Shown here one piece after another: positions 8,630-17,827 of a stretch of 64,000 bases of DNA. The stretch lies in contig NZ_CP054475.1 of assembly GCF_025345565.1 (NCBI RefSeq), positions 493,501 through 557,500 of the forward strand, given 5' to 3'. Both the position numbers and the translations under genes were made by a program. The notes below the pieces were generated by a model that was not told where the DNA came from, ran no database searches, and was given only the letters and a program-made list of their open reading frames with translations. Numbering within the stretch: the first letter of the stretch is position 1; each line of letters begins with the position of its first letter. This DNA is from Thalassolituus hydrocarboniclasticus. GTDB lineage: Bacteria; Pseudomonadota; Gammaproteobacteria; Pseudomonadales; Oceanobacteraceae.

Positions 8630-10444
8630 ATGATGAGTAACGTGAAAAAGATTGAAGTCACCGATGTGGTTCTGCGTGATGCACACCAGTCACTGATTGC
8701 GACCCGTATGCGCACCGAAGACATGCTGCCAATCTGCGACAAGCTGGATAAAGTCGGCTACTGGTCGCTGGAAGTCTGGGGCGGCGCCACCTTTGATGCC
8801 TGTGTGCGTTTCCTTAAAGAAGACCCGTGGGAGCGTCTGCGTCAGCTGAAAAAAGCGCTGCCCAATACCCGTCTGCAAATGCTGCTGCGTGGCCAGAACC
8901 TGCTCGGCTATCGTCATTACGCCGATGATGTGGTGGAAGCGTTCGTGCAGAAAGCGGCGGATAACGGCATTGATGTATTCCGTGTATTCGATGCGCTGAA
9001 CGATCTGCGTAATATCGAAACTGCGATGAAAGCGGTTAAAAAAGCCGGTAAACATGCGCAGGGCACCATCTGCTACACCACCAGTCCGGTGCACACGCCA
9101 GCGCTCTTTGTTGAACAGGCCAAAGCGATGCAGGCCATGGGTGCCGACTCTGTTGCCATTAAAGATATGGCGGGTCTGCTTACGCCGTACGGTACTTATG
9201 AACTGGTAAAAGCGATTAAAGCCGAAGTCGATTTACCGCTGGTTATTCACAGCCATTCAACGGCCGGTCTGGCACCGCTGTGTCAGCTGAAAGCGATTGA
9301 AGCCGGTGCTGACCGTATCGATACCGCGATTTCTTCCTTTGCCTCAGGTACCAGTCATCCGGCGACCGAGTCGCAGGTTGCAGCGTTAAAAGGCACGCAA
9401 TATGACACTGGTCTGGATCTGGAATTACTGGGTGAAATTGCCGATTACTTCCGTGAAGTGCGCAAAAAATACCACCAGTTTGAAAGTGAATTTACCCGCG
9501 AAGATGTTTCCGTGCAGATTAATCAGGTGCCGGGCGGCATGATGTCCAACCTGGCCAATCAGCTGAAAGAACAGAACGCGCTGGATAAAATCCGTGAGGT
9601 GTTTGCCGAAATTCCGCGGGTGCGTGAAGACCTTGGTTTTCCTCCGCTGGTAACACCAACCTCACAGATTGTTGGTACTCAGGCGGTATATAACGTGCTG
9701 GCGGGTCAGCGTTATAAAACCATCACCAACGAAGTTAAGCGTTACCTGCAGGGTGGCTATGGTGCCGCGCCGGCGCCGGTGAATGCTGAGTTGCAGAAAA
9801 AAGCCATTGGTAATGAGAGCGTTAATGATGGCCGTCCGGCGGATTTATTAAGCCCGGAAATGAACAAGCTGCGTGATGACATTGGTGCTCTGGCACAAAG
9901 TGAAGAAGACGTACTGACCTTCGCCATGTTCCCGGATCTGGGCCGTGAGTTCCTGCAGCAGCGTGCCGATGGCACTCTGAAGCCGGAAGAACTGCTGCCA
10001 CCGGATCAGAAAGGCAAAGGCCGGATGGGCGAAGCGGTGGCAACCGAATTCCGCATCGATGTACACGGCGAAAGCTACGAAGTGGCTATTACCGGTGTTG
10101 GCGATTCCGGTGCCGGTAAACGCAAACTGTACCTGTCGCTGGACGGTATGCCGGAAGAAGTGATTTTTGAATCGCTGAACGAATACGTTGCCGCAGGTGG
10201 CAGCAATCATGGCCGTAAGCGAGCGACCGAGCCTGGTCATGTGACCGCAGCAATGCCGGGCAACATCGTCGATGTACTGGTTAAAGAAGGCGACAGTGTC
10301 GAAGCCGGCCAGTCGGTATTGATTGCCGAAGCGATGAAAATGGAAACCGAAGTTCATGCCAATATCGCCGGTACGGTAAAAGCGGTATATGTGAGCAAAG
10401 GCGACCGTGTGACTCCGGGTGAAGTGTTGGTCGAAATCGGCTGA
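8630..10444 (+). CDS. pycB: Pyruvate carboxylase subunit B (carboxyltransferase with biotin domain)
   Basis: 604 residues. The N-terminal HMGL-like carboxyltransferase domain starts VTDVVLRDAHQSLIATRMRTEDM and contains SVAIKDMAGLL and VIHSHSTAGLA. A PYC/OADA conserved domain follows, then an acidic-to-basic linker and a C-terminal biotinyl domain with EAMKMETEV, where Lys570 is biotinylated. It transfers CO2 from carboxybiotin to pyruvate to make oxaloacetate. The same architecture is found in the alpha subunit of the sodium-pumping oxaloacetate decarboxylase, but the beta and gamma membrane subunits are absent and pycA is adjacent. AGGAGG precedes the start; ATG 8633 is an alternative. Confidence 0.92.
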   Translation: MMSNVKKIEVTDVVLRDAHQSLIATRMRTEDMLPICDKLDKVGYWSLEVWGGATFDACVRFLKEDPWERLRQLKKALPNTRLQMLLRGQNLLGYRHYADDVVEAFVQKAADNGIDVFRVFDALNDLRNIETAMKAVKKAGKHAQGTICYTTSPVHTPALFVEQAKAMQAMGADSVAIKDMAGLLTPYGTYELVKAIKAEVDLPLVIHSHSTAGLAPLCQLKAIEAGADRIDTAISSFASGTSHPATESQVAALKGTQYDTGLDLELLGEIADYFREVRKKYHQFESEFTREDVSVQINQVPGGMMSNLANQLKEQNALDKIREVFAEIPRVREDLGFPPLVTPTSQIVGTQAVYNVLAGQRYKTITNEVKRYLQGGYGAAPAPVNAELQKKAIGNESVNDGRPADLLSPEMNKLRDDIGALAQSEEDVLTFAMFPDLGREFLQQRADGTLKPEELLPPDQKGKGRMGEAVATEFRIDVHGESYEVAITGVGDSGAGKRKLYLSLDGMPEEVIFESLNEYVAAGGSNHGRKRATEPGHVTAAMPGNIVDVLVKEGDSVEAGQSVLIAEAMKMETEVHANIAGTVKAVYVSKGDRVTPGEVLVEIG

Positions 10445-10554
10445 TGCCAAAGCGGATTGTTGTGTCTTCAGCGGCACAACAGTCCGCTGAGAAAATCATG
10501 TTTCTTACGGAGGGAATACCGTATTCTTAGCGCCGTTGATAAGGGGAGATTGCA

Positions 10555-11220
10555 GTGGAAAAGTTGATACGTGGTGTACTGAATTTTAAGCAGAATGTGT
10601 ATCCGCAGCAGAAAGACCTGTTTGGCACGCTGGCAGACGATGGTCAGAGCCCGGATGTGCTGTTTATTACCTGCTCGGATTCCCGTATCGATCCGAATAT
10701 GGTGACAGGGTCCGCTCCCGGTGATCTGTTTATCTGTCGTAACGCCGGCAATATTATTCCCCCGCATTCGAACGAAACCGGTGGTATGACAGCCTCTATC
10801 GAATATGCCGTAGCCGTGCTCGGTGTGCGTCATATTATTGTATGCGGCCATACCGACTGCGGTGCGATTAAAGGTGCTCTGGATATGACCAAGCTGAAAG
10901 GCTTGCCGCATGTTAAAGAGTGGTTGGGTCATTGCCGTTCGGCGATGGAAATTGTGCGTGAACGTAACGACATTCCATCGGATATGTGCCTTGGCCATGA
11001 ACACCTGAACGAAGCCATCGAAGAAAACGTACTGCAGCAGGTTCAGCATTTACGTACCCACCCGGTGGTGGCGGCTAAGCTGTCGACGCAGAAAGTGAGC
11101 ATTCATGGCTGGGTATACGATATTAAGAGTGGCGGCATCCGCTGCTGCAGCCATAACAGCGATACCTTCAACGACTTCTCTGAGCAATACGCCGATATTA
11201 TTGCGCGCGTTGGCGAATAA
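10555..11220 (+). CDS. can: Beta-class carbonic anhydrase
   Basis: 221 residues, starting at GTG with GGGGAG about eight bases upstream. It interconverts CO2 and bicarbonate with a zinc centre. The zinc ligands are visible: Cys40 in CSDSRIDP, followed by His99 and Cys102 in CGHTDCGA. Asp42 and Arg44 form the usual dyad. It lies 110 bases after pycB, so it may supply bicarbonate to the carboxylase (inference from position). Confidence 0.95.
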   Translation: MEKLIRGVLNFKQNVYPQQKDLFGTLADDGQSPDVLFITCSDSRIDPNMVTGSAPGDLFICRNAGNIIPPHSNETGGMTASIEYAVAVLGVRHIIVCGHTDCGAIKGALDMTKLKGLPHVKEWLGHCRSAMEIVRERNDIPSDMCLGHEHLNEAIEENVLQQVQHLRTHPVVAAKLSTQKVSIHGWVYDIKSGGIRCCSHNSDTFNDFSEQYADIIARVGE

Positions 11221-11225
11221 CTCTC

Positions 11226-11247
11226 ATGGCCGGTTTTTACCGGCCAT
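11226..11247. terminator. Hairpin between convergent genes
   Basis: ATGGCCGG and CCGGCCAT pair across a TTTTTA loop. There is no long thymine run after it, so termination strength is uncertain. Confidence 0.5.
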
Positions 11248-11257
11248 GATTCTGTAT

Positions 11258-11629
11258 TCAGCAGGTCCAGTAAATTTTATTCTCCAGATCAACGACGGCC
11301 GGGCCGTCGCTGCAACCGCCAACATCCTTTGCCTCTTTATCCTGCGGTTCATAGATAATAATCCACTGGCCGGAGCGGGCATGCCAGTACAGCTCTCCCT
11401 CATCAATTAATCCCAACGGAAATACGCCGTCACTGTCGTTGTTGGTCAGAGAGATCCTTCCCTGTTTTATTTCGGTATCCAGATTGATGCCCTGCATCTG
11501 TGGGTGCTCGGCATAGCGCTGCTGAAATACATACTGGCCATCAGCCAGTGGCAATTCTGGTGCAGCGTAGGCTGTGCCAACAGTAAGCCCGGTTAACAGC
11601 AGCAGAGAGGGTAACAGGTTAGAAGTCAT
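11258..11629 (-). CDS. Small secreted protein of unknown function
   Basis: 123 residues. The first 22 form a clear signal peptide (hydrophobic LLPSLLLLTGLTVG, then AYA-AP). The mature part is acidic and aromatic, with LPLADGQYVFQQRYAEHP, an LDTEIKQGRISLTNNDSDG stretch, and two cysteines near the C-terminus (GGCSDG and a terminal WTC), which may form a disulfide. I chose ATG 11629 because AAGGA lies six bases before it; ATG 11635 directly abuts that site. No family recognised. Confidence 0.65.
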   Translation of the reverse strand: MTSNLLPSLLLLTGLTVGTAYAAPELPLADGQYVFQQRYAEHPQMQGINLDTEIKQGRISLTNNDSDGVFPLGLIDEGELYWHARSGQWIIIYEPQDKEAKDVGGCSDGPAVVDLENKIYWTC

Positions 11630-11653
11630 GCTCATTCCTTTGAAGATTTGAAT

Positions 11654-12274
11654 TTATTTCTCTTTATAGCGCGGTAATACCAGATTCCAGCGGATGGCGC
11701 TCAGGCGCAGCAGGAAAATAAATATTCCGGCAATTAATGCAGCCGCACCGATATTAATGTCATTGTGAATCAGCAGGATATAGAGCAGCGAACCACTCCA
11801 GGCTGCAGTGGCATACCACTGGCCCTGAAATACCAAAGGGTCCTGATTCAGCAGTATGTCGCGCAGGATACCGCCGGCAACTCCGGTAATAACACCCATA
11901 AAAGAAGCGACCAGCATATCGGCACCGACGCCCAGTGCTGCCTGCGTTCCGGCGACGGTATATAAACCGAGTGCAGCAGCATCCGGAACCACAAACCAGC
12001 GGCCGGATAATTTAATCCAGCGTGCGAGAAAAAAAGTGGCCAGTGCGCCAAACCAGGTAAAAATAAGGTAGCTGGAATCCGCTACCCAGAATACGGTGCG
12101 GTCGAGCAGGGTATCGCGCAGGGTGCCACCACCAAGGGCGGCACAAAACGCGATAATCATAATACCGAACAGATCAAACTGTTTGCTGCGCGCATCCAGC
12201 ACACCGGCAGAAGCGGACAGAATCGAGGCAAACATCGTTGACCAGTACATCACTTCAGCGGTGCTCAGAACCAT
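11654..12274 (-). CDS. Trimeric intracellular cation channel family membrane protein (UPF0126)
   Basis: 206 residues, nearly all in about seven membrane segments. It has two halves, each with a glycine-rich kink followed by R-D: GGGTLRDTLL near residue 48 and GGILRDILL near residue 133. This is the repeated pattern of bacterial TRIC channels, formerly UPF0126/YadS-YicG. Such proteins conduct potassium-type cations in vitro; the physiological role in bacteria is unsettled. It lies 41 bases after the aminopeptidase on the same strand and may share its transcript. Confidence 0.88.
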   Translation of the reverse strand: MVLSTAEVMYWSTMFASILSASAGVLDARSKQFDLFGIMIIAFCAALGGGTLRDTLLDRTVFWVADSSYLIFTWFGALATFFLARWIKLSGRWFVVPDAAALGLYTVAGTQAALGVGADMLVASFMGVITGVAGGILRDILLNQDPLVFQGQWYATAAWSGSLLYILLIHNDINIGAAALIAGIFIFLLRLSAIRWNLVLPRYKEK

Positions 12275-12315
12275 AGTGATCGCCCGGTTTTAACTAATGT
12301 AAAAAACAGCAGCGC

Positions 12316-13683
12316 TTATTGCGCTGCATAACGGTTCTGCAGATAAGCGAAAACGGCGCGCATGCCCATGGCTTCGCCACCGACCGGGCGGCCCGGTAAT
12401 TTGCGGCGGTTCCAGGCCATTACGTCAAAATGCACCCAGGGCGTGTTATCAACAAAATGCTCCAGATACAGCGCAGCGGTAATTGCACCACCAAAAGGCC
12501 CGGGTACAGAGTTCACCAGATCAGCGATGTCGCTTTTCAGAGAATCGCGATAAGCCTGATGCAAAGGCAGATGCCAGACCGGATCGGTAATGCGCTGACC
12601 AACCTGCATTAAATCAGAAGCCAGCTGCATCTGGTTGGTAAAGAAACCCGGTAATTCAGTACCCAGAGCTACCCGGCAGGCGCCGGTGAGCGTGGCGAAG
12701 TCGATGACCAGATCCGGTGATTCACTGACCGCTTCGGTTAATGCATCACACAGCACCAGACGACCTTCGGCATCGGTGTTGTCAATTTCAACGGTTGAGC
12801 CTTTGCGTGTATTCAGCACATCACCGGGACGGAAACTGTCAGCGCTGACGGCATTTTCAACCGCCGGAACCAGCACGCGTAAACGTACCGGCAGCTGCTG
12901 CGCCATAATCAGGTAAGCAAGACCAACCACATGGGCCGCGCCGCCCATATCTTTCTTCATGGTGCGCATGGCATCGGCAGGTTTTAAATCCAGACCGCCG
13001 CTGTCAAAGCACACACCTTTACCCACCAGAGTGACCAGCGGATGTTTTTCATCGCCCCAGCGCAGATCGAGCAGGCGCGGAGCATGGGCACTGGCGCGCC
13101 CGACCGCATGAATCATCGGATAATTTTCGCTCAGCAGATCATCGCCGACGACCTGTGAAAACTGCGCGCCAAATTCTTTTGCCAGATTTTCCAGAGCAGC
13201 CGCCAGATGCTGCGGCATCATATCGGCGGCCGGAGTATTCACCAGATCACGCACATGACGGGTAGCGCTGACCAGCTGTTGGGCATACGCCAGTGCGCCG
13301 CTGTCGGCCAGTAATAAACGCGCCTGTGGCTTACCCGGTTTTACATAACGCTCAAAGCGATAAGCGCCAGCGCCCCAGGCAAAGGCAATGCTGATTAACT
13401 GATCGGTATCGCTGATATTGTCGATCACGTAATCCGCGGCGGGCAGCAGATTGGCCAGCTCGCCACAGGCAAACATATCGTCGAGGTTATCGCAGACAAA
13501 GAGCGCGCTTTGCAGGGAGCCATTGGCTGCCGGTAATAACTGTACTCCCTTGCCACTGTAGCCGCAGGCTTCCAGCCAGGCTTTTACGCCGTCTGCCTGC
13601 TGCTCCAGCCAGCGCGGAAAATCGCTGCTTTCAAGAATGGTAAGAGGGATACCTTGCTGGCCTGCGGCTAAAACATCAGACAT
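12316..13683 (-). CDS. M17 leucyl aminopeptidase family protein
   Basis: 455 residues, cytoplasmic metallopeptidase. The C-terminal catalytic domain has VGKGVCFDSGGLDLKPADAM, MKKDMGGAAHV, and the signature NTDAEGRLVLCDAL with two-metal ligands. The N-terminal domain is divergent, as in PepB-like and short M17 proteins. It releases N-terminal residues from peptides. CCGGAG is placed six bases before ATG 13683. Divergent from the YeeE/YedE pair. Confidence 0.93.
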   Translation of the reverse strand: MSDVLAAGQQGIPLTILESSDFPRWLEQQADGVKAWLEACGYSGKGVQLLPAANGSLQSALFVCDNLDDMFACGELANLLPAADYVIDNISDTDQLISIAFAWGAGAYRFERYVKPGKPQARLLLADSGALAYAQQLVSATRHVRDLVNTPAADMMPQHLAAALENLAKEFGAQFSQVVGDDLLSENYPMIHAVGRASAHAPRLLDLRWGDEKHPLVTLVGKGVCFDSGGLDLKPADAMRTMKKDMGGAAHVVGLAYLIMAQQLPVRLRVLVPAVENAVSADSFRPGDVLNTRKGSTVEIDNTDAEGRLVLCDALTEAVSESPDLVIDFATLTGACRVALGTELPGFFTNQMQLASDLMQVGQRITDPVWHLPLHQAYRDSLKSDIADLVNSVPGPFGGAITAALYLEHFVDNTPWVHFDVMAWNRRKLPGRPVGGEAMGMRAVFAYLQNRYAAQ

Positions 13684-13903
13684 GGAAACTCCGGACTACT
13701 GAAAATAATGTTCACAGTATAGGTAATTCCCGCAAATTACAGAATGATCGCTGCCAGAGACCTTGGTGTAGGTCACAGATAAACCGCTGTCAGCATTGTC
13801 CTGGGGGATATCGGTTCTGGCGGTAATGGTGCCGGTTACCGGGCAGCAGACGCAAAGGGCGACTTCGTTTAGAATGTCAGACTGTTTTATTCAGGTATTC
13901 ATA

Positions 13904-14326
13904 ATGATCAATGAACTGATTCCGGAGCTGATCGGCGGCACGCTGATTGGTCTTGCGGCAAGTATTCTGTGGTTAGGGATTGGCCGTATCAGCGGTATGA
14001 CCGGAGTGTTATCCAGCCTGTTTTTGTTGCACGAAAAGCAACGCCACTGGGCATTCTGGTTTCTGGCCGGGCTGACGCTGGCTTATCCGCTGTATCTGTT
14101 ACTGGGTCACAGTGCACCGATAGAGATGACCACAAACAATGGTCTGCTGATTGCCGCCGGTCTGCTGGTCGGATTCGGTACTTATATCGGCAATGGCTGC
14201 ACCAGTGGTCACGGCGTGTGCGGCATGGGGCGTTTATCGCTGCGCTCAGCGATTGCGACGGTTACCTTTATTCTGGCCGGAGTGGCAACGGTTGCTGTTA
14301 TGAATATGGCCGGAGGTATTTTATGA
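13904..14326 (+). CDS. YeeE/YedE family sulfur-transport membrane protein, first half
   Basis: 140 residues with about four membrane segments. The motif IGNGCTSGHGVCGMGRLS carries the cysteine used in thiosulfate or sulfide passage in the YeeE/YedE family. The frame is open back to 13796, but ATG 13904 gives the family-like MINELIPELIGGTLIGL start. It overlaps the next gene by four bases (ATGA), so the two are translationally coupled and act as one unit. Confidence 0.87.
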   Translation: MINELIPELIGGTLIGLAASILWLGIGRISGMTGVLSSLFLLHEKQRHWAFWFLAGLTLAYPLYLLLGHSAPIEMTTNNGLLIAAGLLVGFGTYIGNGCTSGHGVCGMGRLSLRSAIATVTFILAGVATVAVMNMAGGIL

Positions 14327-14754
14327 ACGCACGCCTGCTGGGCCCGTTAGTGGCTCTGGTCAGTGGTCTTATTTTTGGCCTGGGTTTGCTGATTTCCGGA
14401 ATGAATAACCCGGCAAAAGTACGGGCATTTCTCGATATATTCGCTGCCTGGGACCCATCGCTGATTGCGGTCATGGGATCGGCTATACCGGTATTTGCAC
14501 TGTTTTTCTATTTCAGTAAGCGCCGTAAAACACCATTCTGTGCCGCGGCTTTTCATGAGCCTAAGCTGACACACATTGATCTGCGTCTGCTGGCCGGAGC
14601 GCTGTTGTTTGGCATCGGCTGGGGTCTGGTTGGTCTTTGTCCGGGACCCGCGCTGGTTAATCTGCTGACCTTTGAGCCGGGTGTGCTGGTTTTTGTGCTG
14701 GCCTTGTTAGCCGGTAACCGTGCTGCGCACTGGCTGGTTGGGCCTGCTCGATAG
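14323..14754 (+). CDS. YeeE/YedE family sulfur-transport membrane protein, second half (DUF6691)
   Basis: 143 residues, about four membrane helices. Conserved features are GLGLLISGMNNPAKVRAFLD near the N-terminus and GWGLVGLCPGPALVNL, whose cysteine pairs functionally with the GCTSGHG motif of the first half. The start codon overlaps the previous stop, with GGAGG upstream. Such pairs often sit beside a rhodanese or an ArsR-type BigR repressor; none is present here. Confidence 0.87.
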   Translation: MNARLLGPLVALVSGLIFGLGLLISGMNNPAKVRAFLDIFAAWDPSLIAVMGSAIPVFALFFYFSKRRKTPFCAAAFHEPKLTHIDLRLLAGALLFGIGWGLVGLCPGPALVNLLTFEPGVLVFVLALLAGNRAAHWLVGPAR

Positions 14755-14759
14755 CAGCG

Positions 14760-15005
14760 TCATGCGGCTTCATCGGTGCATATCATATCGTCACACAGCG
14801 CGGCAGGGCCGGCGACGTTGCCGGCATCTTCTTCCGGGCTGAGGTGTAATGATTCAACAATGGCGCTGTTGATTTTTGCCTTACGATTGCTGGCCATAAC
14901 TTCGCCGAACTGGCGGGTGATGCCGGGCAGCAGGTCAAAATAGGCGGTAAAGCGGCGCTGTTGCTCTTGTTGTGCTCCCGCACCGGATTCCTGTGGAAAT
15001 TCCAT
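14760..15005 (-). CDS. Small acidic hypothetical protein
   Basis: 81 residues, not recognised. It starts MEFPQESGAGAQQEQQRRF, has a likely helix (FDLLPGITRQFGEVMASNRK), and ends acidic with two cysteines. A GGAG lies eight bases before ATG 15005, and the frame is not a shadow of another gene. It is convergent with the YeeE/YedE pair, five bases apart. Probably a real cytoplasmic small protein. Confidence 0.55.
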   Translation of the reverse strand: MEFPQESGAGAQQEQQRRFTAYFDLLPGITRQFGEVMASNRKAKINSAIVESLHLSPEEDAGNVAGPAALCDDMICTDEAA

Positions 15006-15170
15006 CTGAGTATCTCCATTCTGGTTATTGAGCCAGCACTATAATCAGCCGAGTCTGAACCTGAGCTGAATTGGACCATGCTCTGGCACGGCAATTTATT
15101 CAGCTTTGGTTCACCTGCTCAGGGTATTCTGTTTAAACTGCCCGGATACTGATGCACAGGTGCCCCACTT

Positions 15171-15758
15171 TTGATTCTTTCTTTCTTGTCGCTGCAATCT
15201 GCATTCAGTGCGCGCACAACATCGCCAGCGCTGTGCCGGGTTGCAGGCTGCCGTGTTGTTCGGTCTTGGTTGTGTCTGTTGTTACTACAGATGCTGGCAT
15301 GGCCGGTGCTGGCCGCGGAAGATGACAAACCAGAAGAGCGTCTGCAGGAAAATCACGACTGGGTTGAAGAAACCATCAATCCGAAAACCGAATGGGTCGA
15401 AGAAATCTTTACTCCGTTTAACCGCTGGGTTGAGCGAAAAATTCAGGGTAAACCAGCTCAGCCGGAAGCACCGGTACTGCCTCCGGCGGATGTTTTCTCT
15501 CACCGGGTCAATCCACCGGCTAACGCTATTTCACCGCAGGAAGCCGGACGTTTATTACGTTTGCTCTATCCGGGAGATATTCTGCGTATTCATTTTGAGC
15601 CGGGCCCGCCACCTTATTACCTGATTAAGCTGCTTGGCAGTAAAGGCAATATTGCCAGTTACTATATACACGCAATCGATGGCACGCTGCTGGACACTGT
15701 TCCCTTTGCCGCTGATAGCGTCCCGGCGCAGCAGAACAAAGCACAAGGAGAGCAGTGA
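15171..15758 (+). CDS. Periplasmic PepSY-like protein preceding a two-component system
   Basis: Up to 195 residues. A hydrophobic stretch (WLCLLLLQMLAWPVLA-AE) ending near residue 49 is a signal peptide. The start is uncertain: only TTG codons at 15171 and 15186 precede it. The mature part has repeats rich in Trp-Val-Glu (DWVEETINPKTEWVEEIFTP) and a C-terminal segment resembling a PepSY domain (LYPGDILRIHFEPGPPPYYLIKLLG). PepSY-like proteins upstream of PhoPQ-like systems are common in Pseudomonas relatives and may feed the sensor. Its stop overlaps the regulator's start region. Confidence 0.7.
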   Translation: MILSFLSLQSAFSARTTSPALCRVAGCRVVRSWLCLLLLQMLAWPVLAAEDDKPEERLQENHDWVEETINPKTEWVEEIFTPFNRWVERKIQGKPAQPEAPVLPPADVFSHRVNPPANAISPQEAGRLLRLLYPGDILRIHFEPGPPPYYLIKLLGSKGNIASYYIHAIDGTLLDTVPFAADSVPAQQNKAQGEQ

Positions 15759-16432
15759 TGAAAATCCTGATTGTGGAAGACGATGCGAATCTGCGCAGTC
15801 AGCTGGCCGACGGTCTGAATAAAGCCGGTTTTCAGTGTCAGTCAGCAGCGGACGGAATGGAAGGTTATTTTCAGGCCAGTGAATATCCCTACGATATGGC
15901 CATTATTGATCTTGGCCTGCCCAAAATAGATGGTATTGAACTGATTCGTCGTCTGCGAAATGAAGGTTGTGATTTTCCGCTGCTGATACTGACCGCCAGA
16001 GGCGGCTGGAAAGCCAAAGTGGAAGGGCTGGAAGCGGGTGCGGATGATTATCTGGAAAAGCCTTTTCATATCGAAGAATTAATTGCCCGCAGCCGGGCAT
16101 TATTGCGCCGTATCACTGGCCACAGTTCCGTACTTAAAGCAGGCCCGCTGGAACTTGATGTACAGAGTCAGCAGGTAACACTGGCCGGGGAACGCCTGGA
16201 ATTAACGGCTTTTGAATACAAAATCCTGGAATATATGCTGCGCCACCGCAGCGAAGTAATATCGAAAAATACCCTTACCGATTATCTGTATGCGCAGGAT
16301 TTTGACCGCGACAGTAATGTGATTGAAGTACTGATTGGCCGGCTGCGTAAAAAGCTGGCACAGGCCGATGGTTTCAGTCCGATTATTACCCTGCGTGGCC
16401 GCGGTTATCAGTTTGCGGCGGAAAATGGCTGA
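15758..16432 (+). CDS. OmpR-family response regulator (PhoP-like)
   Basis: 224 residues. The receiver domain begins MKILIVEDDANLRSQL, with acidic pocket D8/D9, phospho-acceptor Asp51 in IIDLGLP, and the conserved Lys in LEKPF. A winged-helix domain follows, with ELTAFEYKILEYMLRH, SNVIEVLIGRLRKKL and TLRGRGYQF. AAGGAG lies eight bases before ATG 15758. The stop codon overlaps the kinase start (TGATG), so the two are coupled. The kinase resembles PhoQ, so a PhoP-type role in cation or envelope stress sensing is likely. Confidence 0.9.
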   Translation: MKILIVEDDANLRSQLADGLNKAGFQCQSAADGMEGYFQASEYPYDMAIIDLGLPKIDGIELIRRLRNEGCDFPLLILTARGGWKAKVEGLEAGADDYLEKPFHIEELIARSRALLRRITGHSSVLKAGPLELDVQSQQVTLAGERLELTAFEYKILEYMLRHRSEVISKNTLTDYLYAQDFDRDSNVIEVLIGRLRKKLAQADGFSPIITLRGRGYQFAAENG

Positions 16433-17781
16433 TGCTTAATTCGCTGCGCGCGCGGCTGATGCTGTTTACTACATTGTTGCTGGCAGTATTAATGCTGGGG
16501 GTCGGCGTGTGGCTTTATCAGTCGTTTTATTACGCGCAGGTTGATGGTTTACAGGAGCGTCTGCGTCTGCATGGATACTCGTTGCTGGCCCTGGCTGATT
16601 ATCGTTCTGACAGGCTGTGGATACCGGATTATTTACCGGAAGAACGGTTTAACAGACAGCGCTCCGGTTTGTATGCGCTGGTTCTGGATTCAGACAGTAA
16701 TGTGGTGTGGCGCTCATTATCGGCACAGGATTTACCGCCAGTCAGTGGCAGTAATGTACAGCCGGGTGAGTGGCGCTACAGTCTGGCCTGGATGCAGGGC
16801 GAAGAATATATGATTGCCCGGCTTGGTGTTTCCTGGGGGGATGCCGGTAATAATAATCCGCAGTTTAATCTGCTGATGATTGAGAACCTGCAGGATTTTA
16901 ACCGGCAGCTGGTCAGTTACCGTAACAGTATGGATTATGCGTTACTGACGTTTGCTTTATTACTGATCGGGATGCAGCTGATTATTCTGCGCTGGGGATT
17001 AGCGCCGTTACGCCGTGTCAGCAAAGATCTGGAAAAATTGCAGCGTGGTGAACAGGCCGATTTAACCGGTGATTATCCGCGTGAACTGCAGCCATTAACC
17101 ACCAACCTGAACCAGTTGCTGCAGAGTGAGCGATCGCAGCGGGAGCGTTACCGTAATATGCTGGCCGATTTATCGCACAGCCTGAAAACGCCGCTGGCGG
17201 TAATGAGTGGTATGGTACGGCAGCCGCAGCTCAGCAGCGATGATAAGCAGGAACTTGAGCGTCAGATAAACACCATGAGTGAGCGTATCCGCTTTCAGTT
17301 ACAGCGCGCGGTTACGCAGGCGCAGAGTTTCAGTCTGCACAAAGTGGCGGTTAAGCCTGTGGCAGAATCGCTGCTGGGTGTTATGAAAAAAGTGTATGCC
17401 GATAAACAGCTGGCGCTGCAGCTGGTTGCTGATGACGATGTTGTCTTTTGGGGAGACGACAACGATCTGACTGAAATTATCGGCAATCTTCTTGATAATG
17501 CCTGCAAGTATGGTCACCGGCAGGTGCTGGTCAGTGCGCATAATACTTTAGCGGGCTGGCAATTATGCGTTGAGGATGATGGTCCTGGTATTGCTGAAGA
17601 TCAGCGTGAGCGTATTCTTCAGCGCGGTGTGCGTCTGGATACCATGACGGCCGGGCAGGGGTTGGGGCTGGCGTTGGTCTGCGACATACTGGCGTTTTAT
17701 AACGCCCGTCTCAGTATTCGTGATTCCTTGCTGGGGGGCGCTTGCTTTATTCTGGAGTTTGAATATCAGGGAACGTTATAG
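16432..17781 (+). CDS. PhoQ-like sensor histidine kinase
   Basis: 449 residues. A membrane segment near residues 7-29, a periplasmic region to about 165, a second membrane segment (ALLTFALLLIGMQLIIL), a HAMP-like linker, then the DHp motif ADLSHSLKTPLAVMSGM with His249. The ATPase domain has EIIGNLLDNACKYG (N box), CVEDDGPGIAEDQRERI (G1) and GQGLGLALVCDI (G2). The SHSLKTPLAV sequence is typical of the PhoQ branch. Translationally coupled to the response regulator. Confidence 0.9.
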   Translation: MLNSLRARLMLFTTLLLAVLMLGVGVWLYQSFYYAQVDGLQERLRLHGYSLLALADYRSDRLWIPDYLPEERFNRQRSGLYALVLDSDSNVVWRSLSAQDLPPVSGSNVQPGEWRYSLAWMQGEEYMIARLGVSWGDAGNNNPQFNLLMIENLQDFNRQLVSYRNSMDYALLTFALLLIGMQLIILRWGLAPLRRVSKDLEKLQRGEQADLTGDYPRELQPLTTNLNQLLQSERSQRERYRNMLADLSHSLKTPLAVMSGMVRQPQLSSDDKQELERQINTMSERIRFQLQRAVTQAQSFSLHKVAVKPVAESLLGVMKKVYADKQLALQLVADDDVVFWGDDNDLTEIIGNLLDNACKYGHRQVLVSAHNTLAGWQLCVEDDGPGIAEDQRERILQRGVRLDTMTAGQGLGLALVCDILAFYNARLSIRDSLLGGACFILEFEYQGTL

Positions 17782-17827
17782 AATGCCGCTGAAAAAAGAA
17801 TTAAACCGCTTCAGAGCATTGGGCAAT

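Noticed and set aside
8630-10444. Sodium-pumping oxaloacetate decarboxylase alpha subunit
   Set aside because: The domain order fits, but membrane beta and gamma subunits are missing, and the biotin carboxylase and LysR neighbours point to pyruvate carboxylase.
10468-11049. 193-codon minus-strand frame
   Set aside because: Antisense of the carbonic anhydrase gene with intact zinc motifs on the plus strand.
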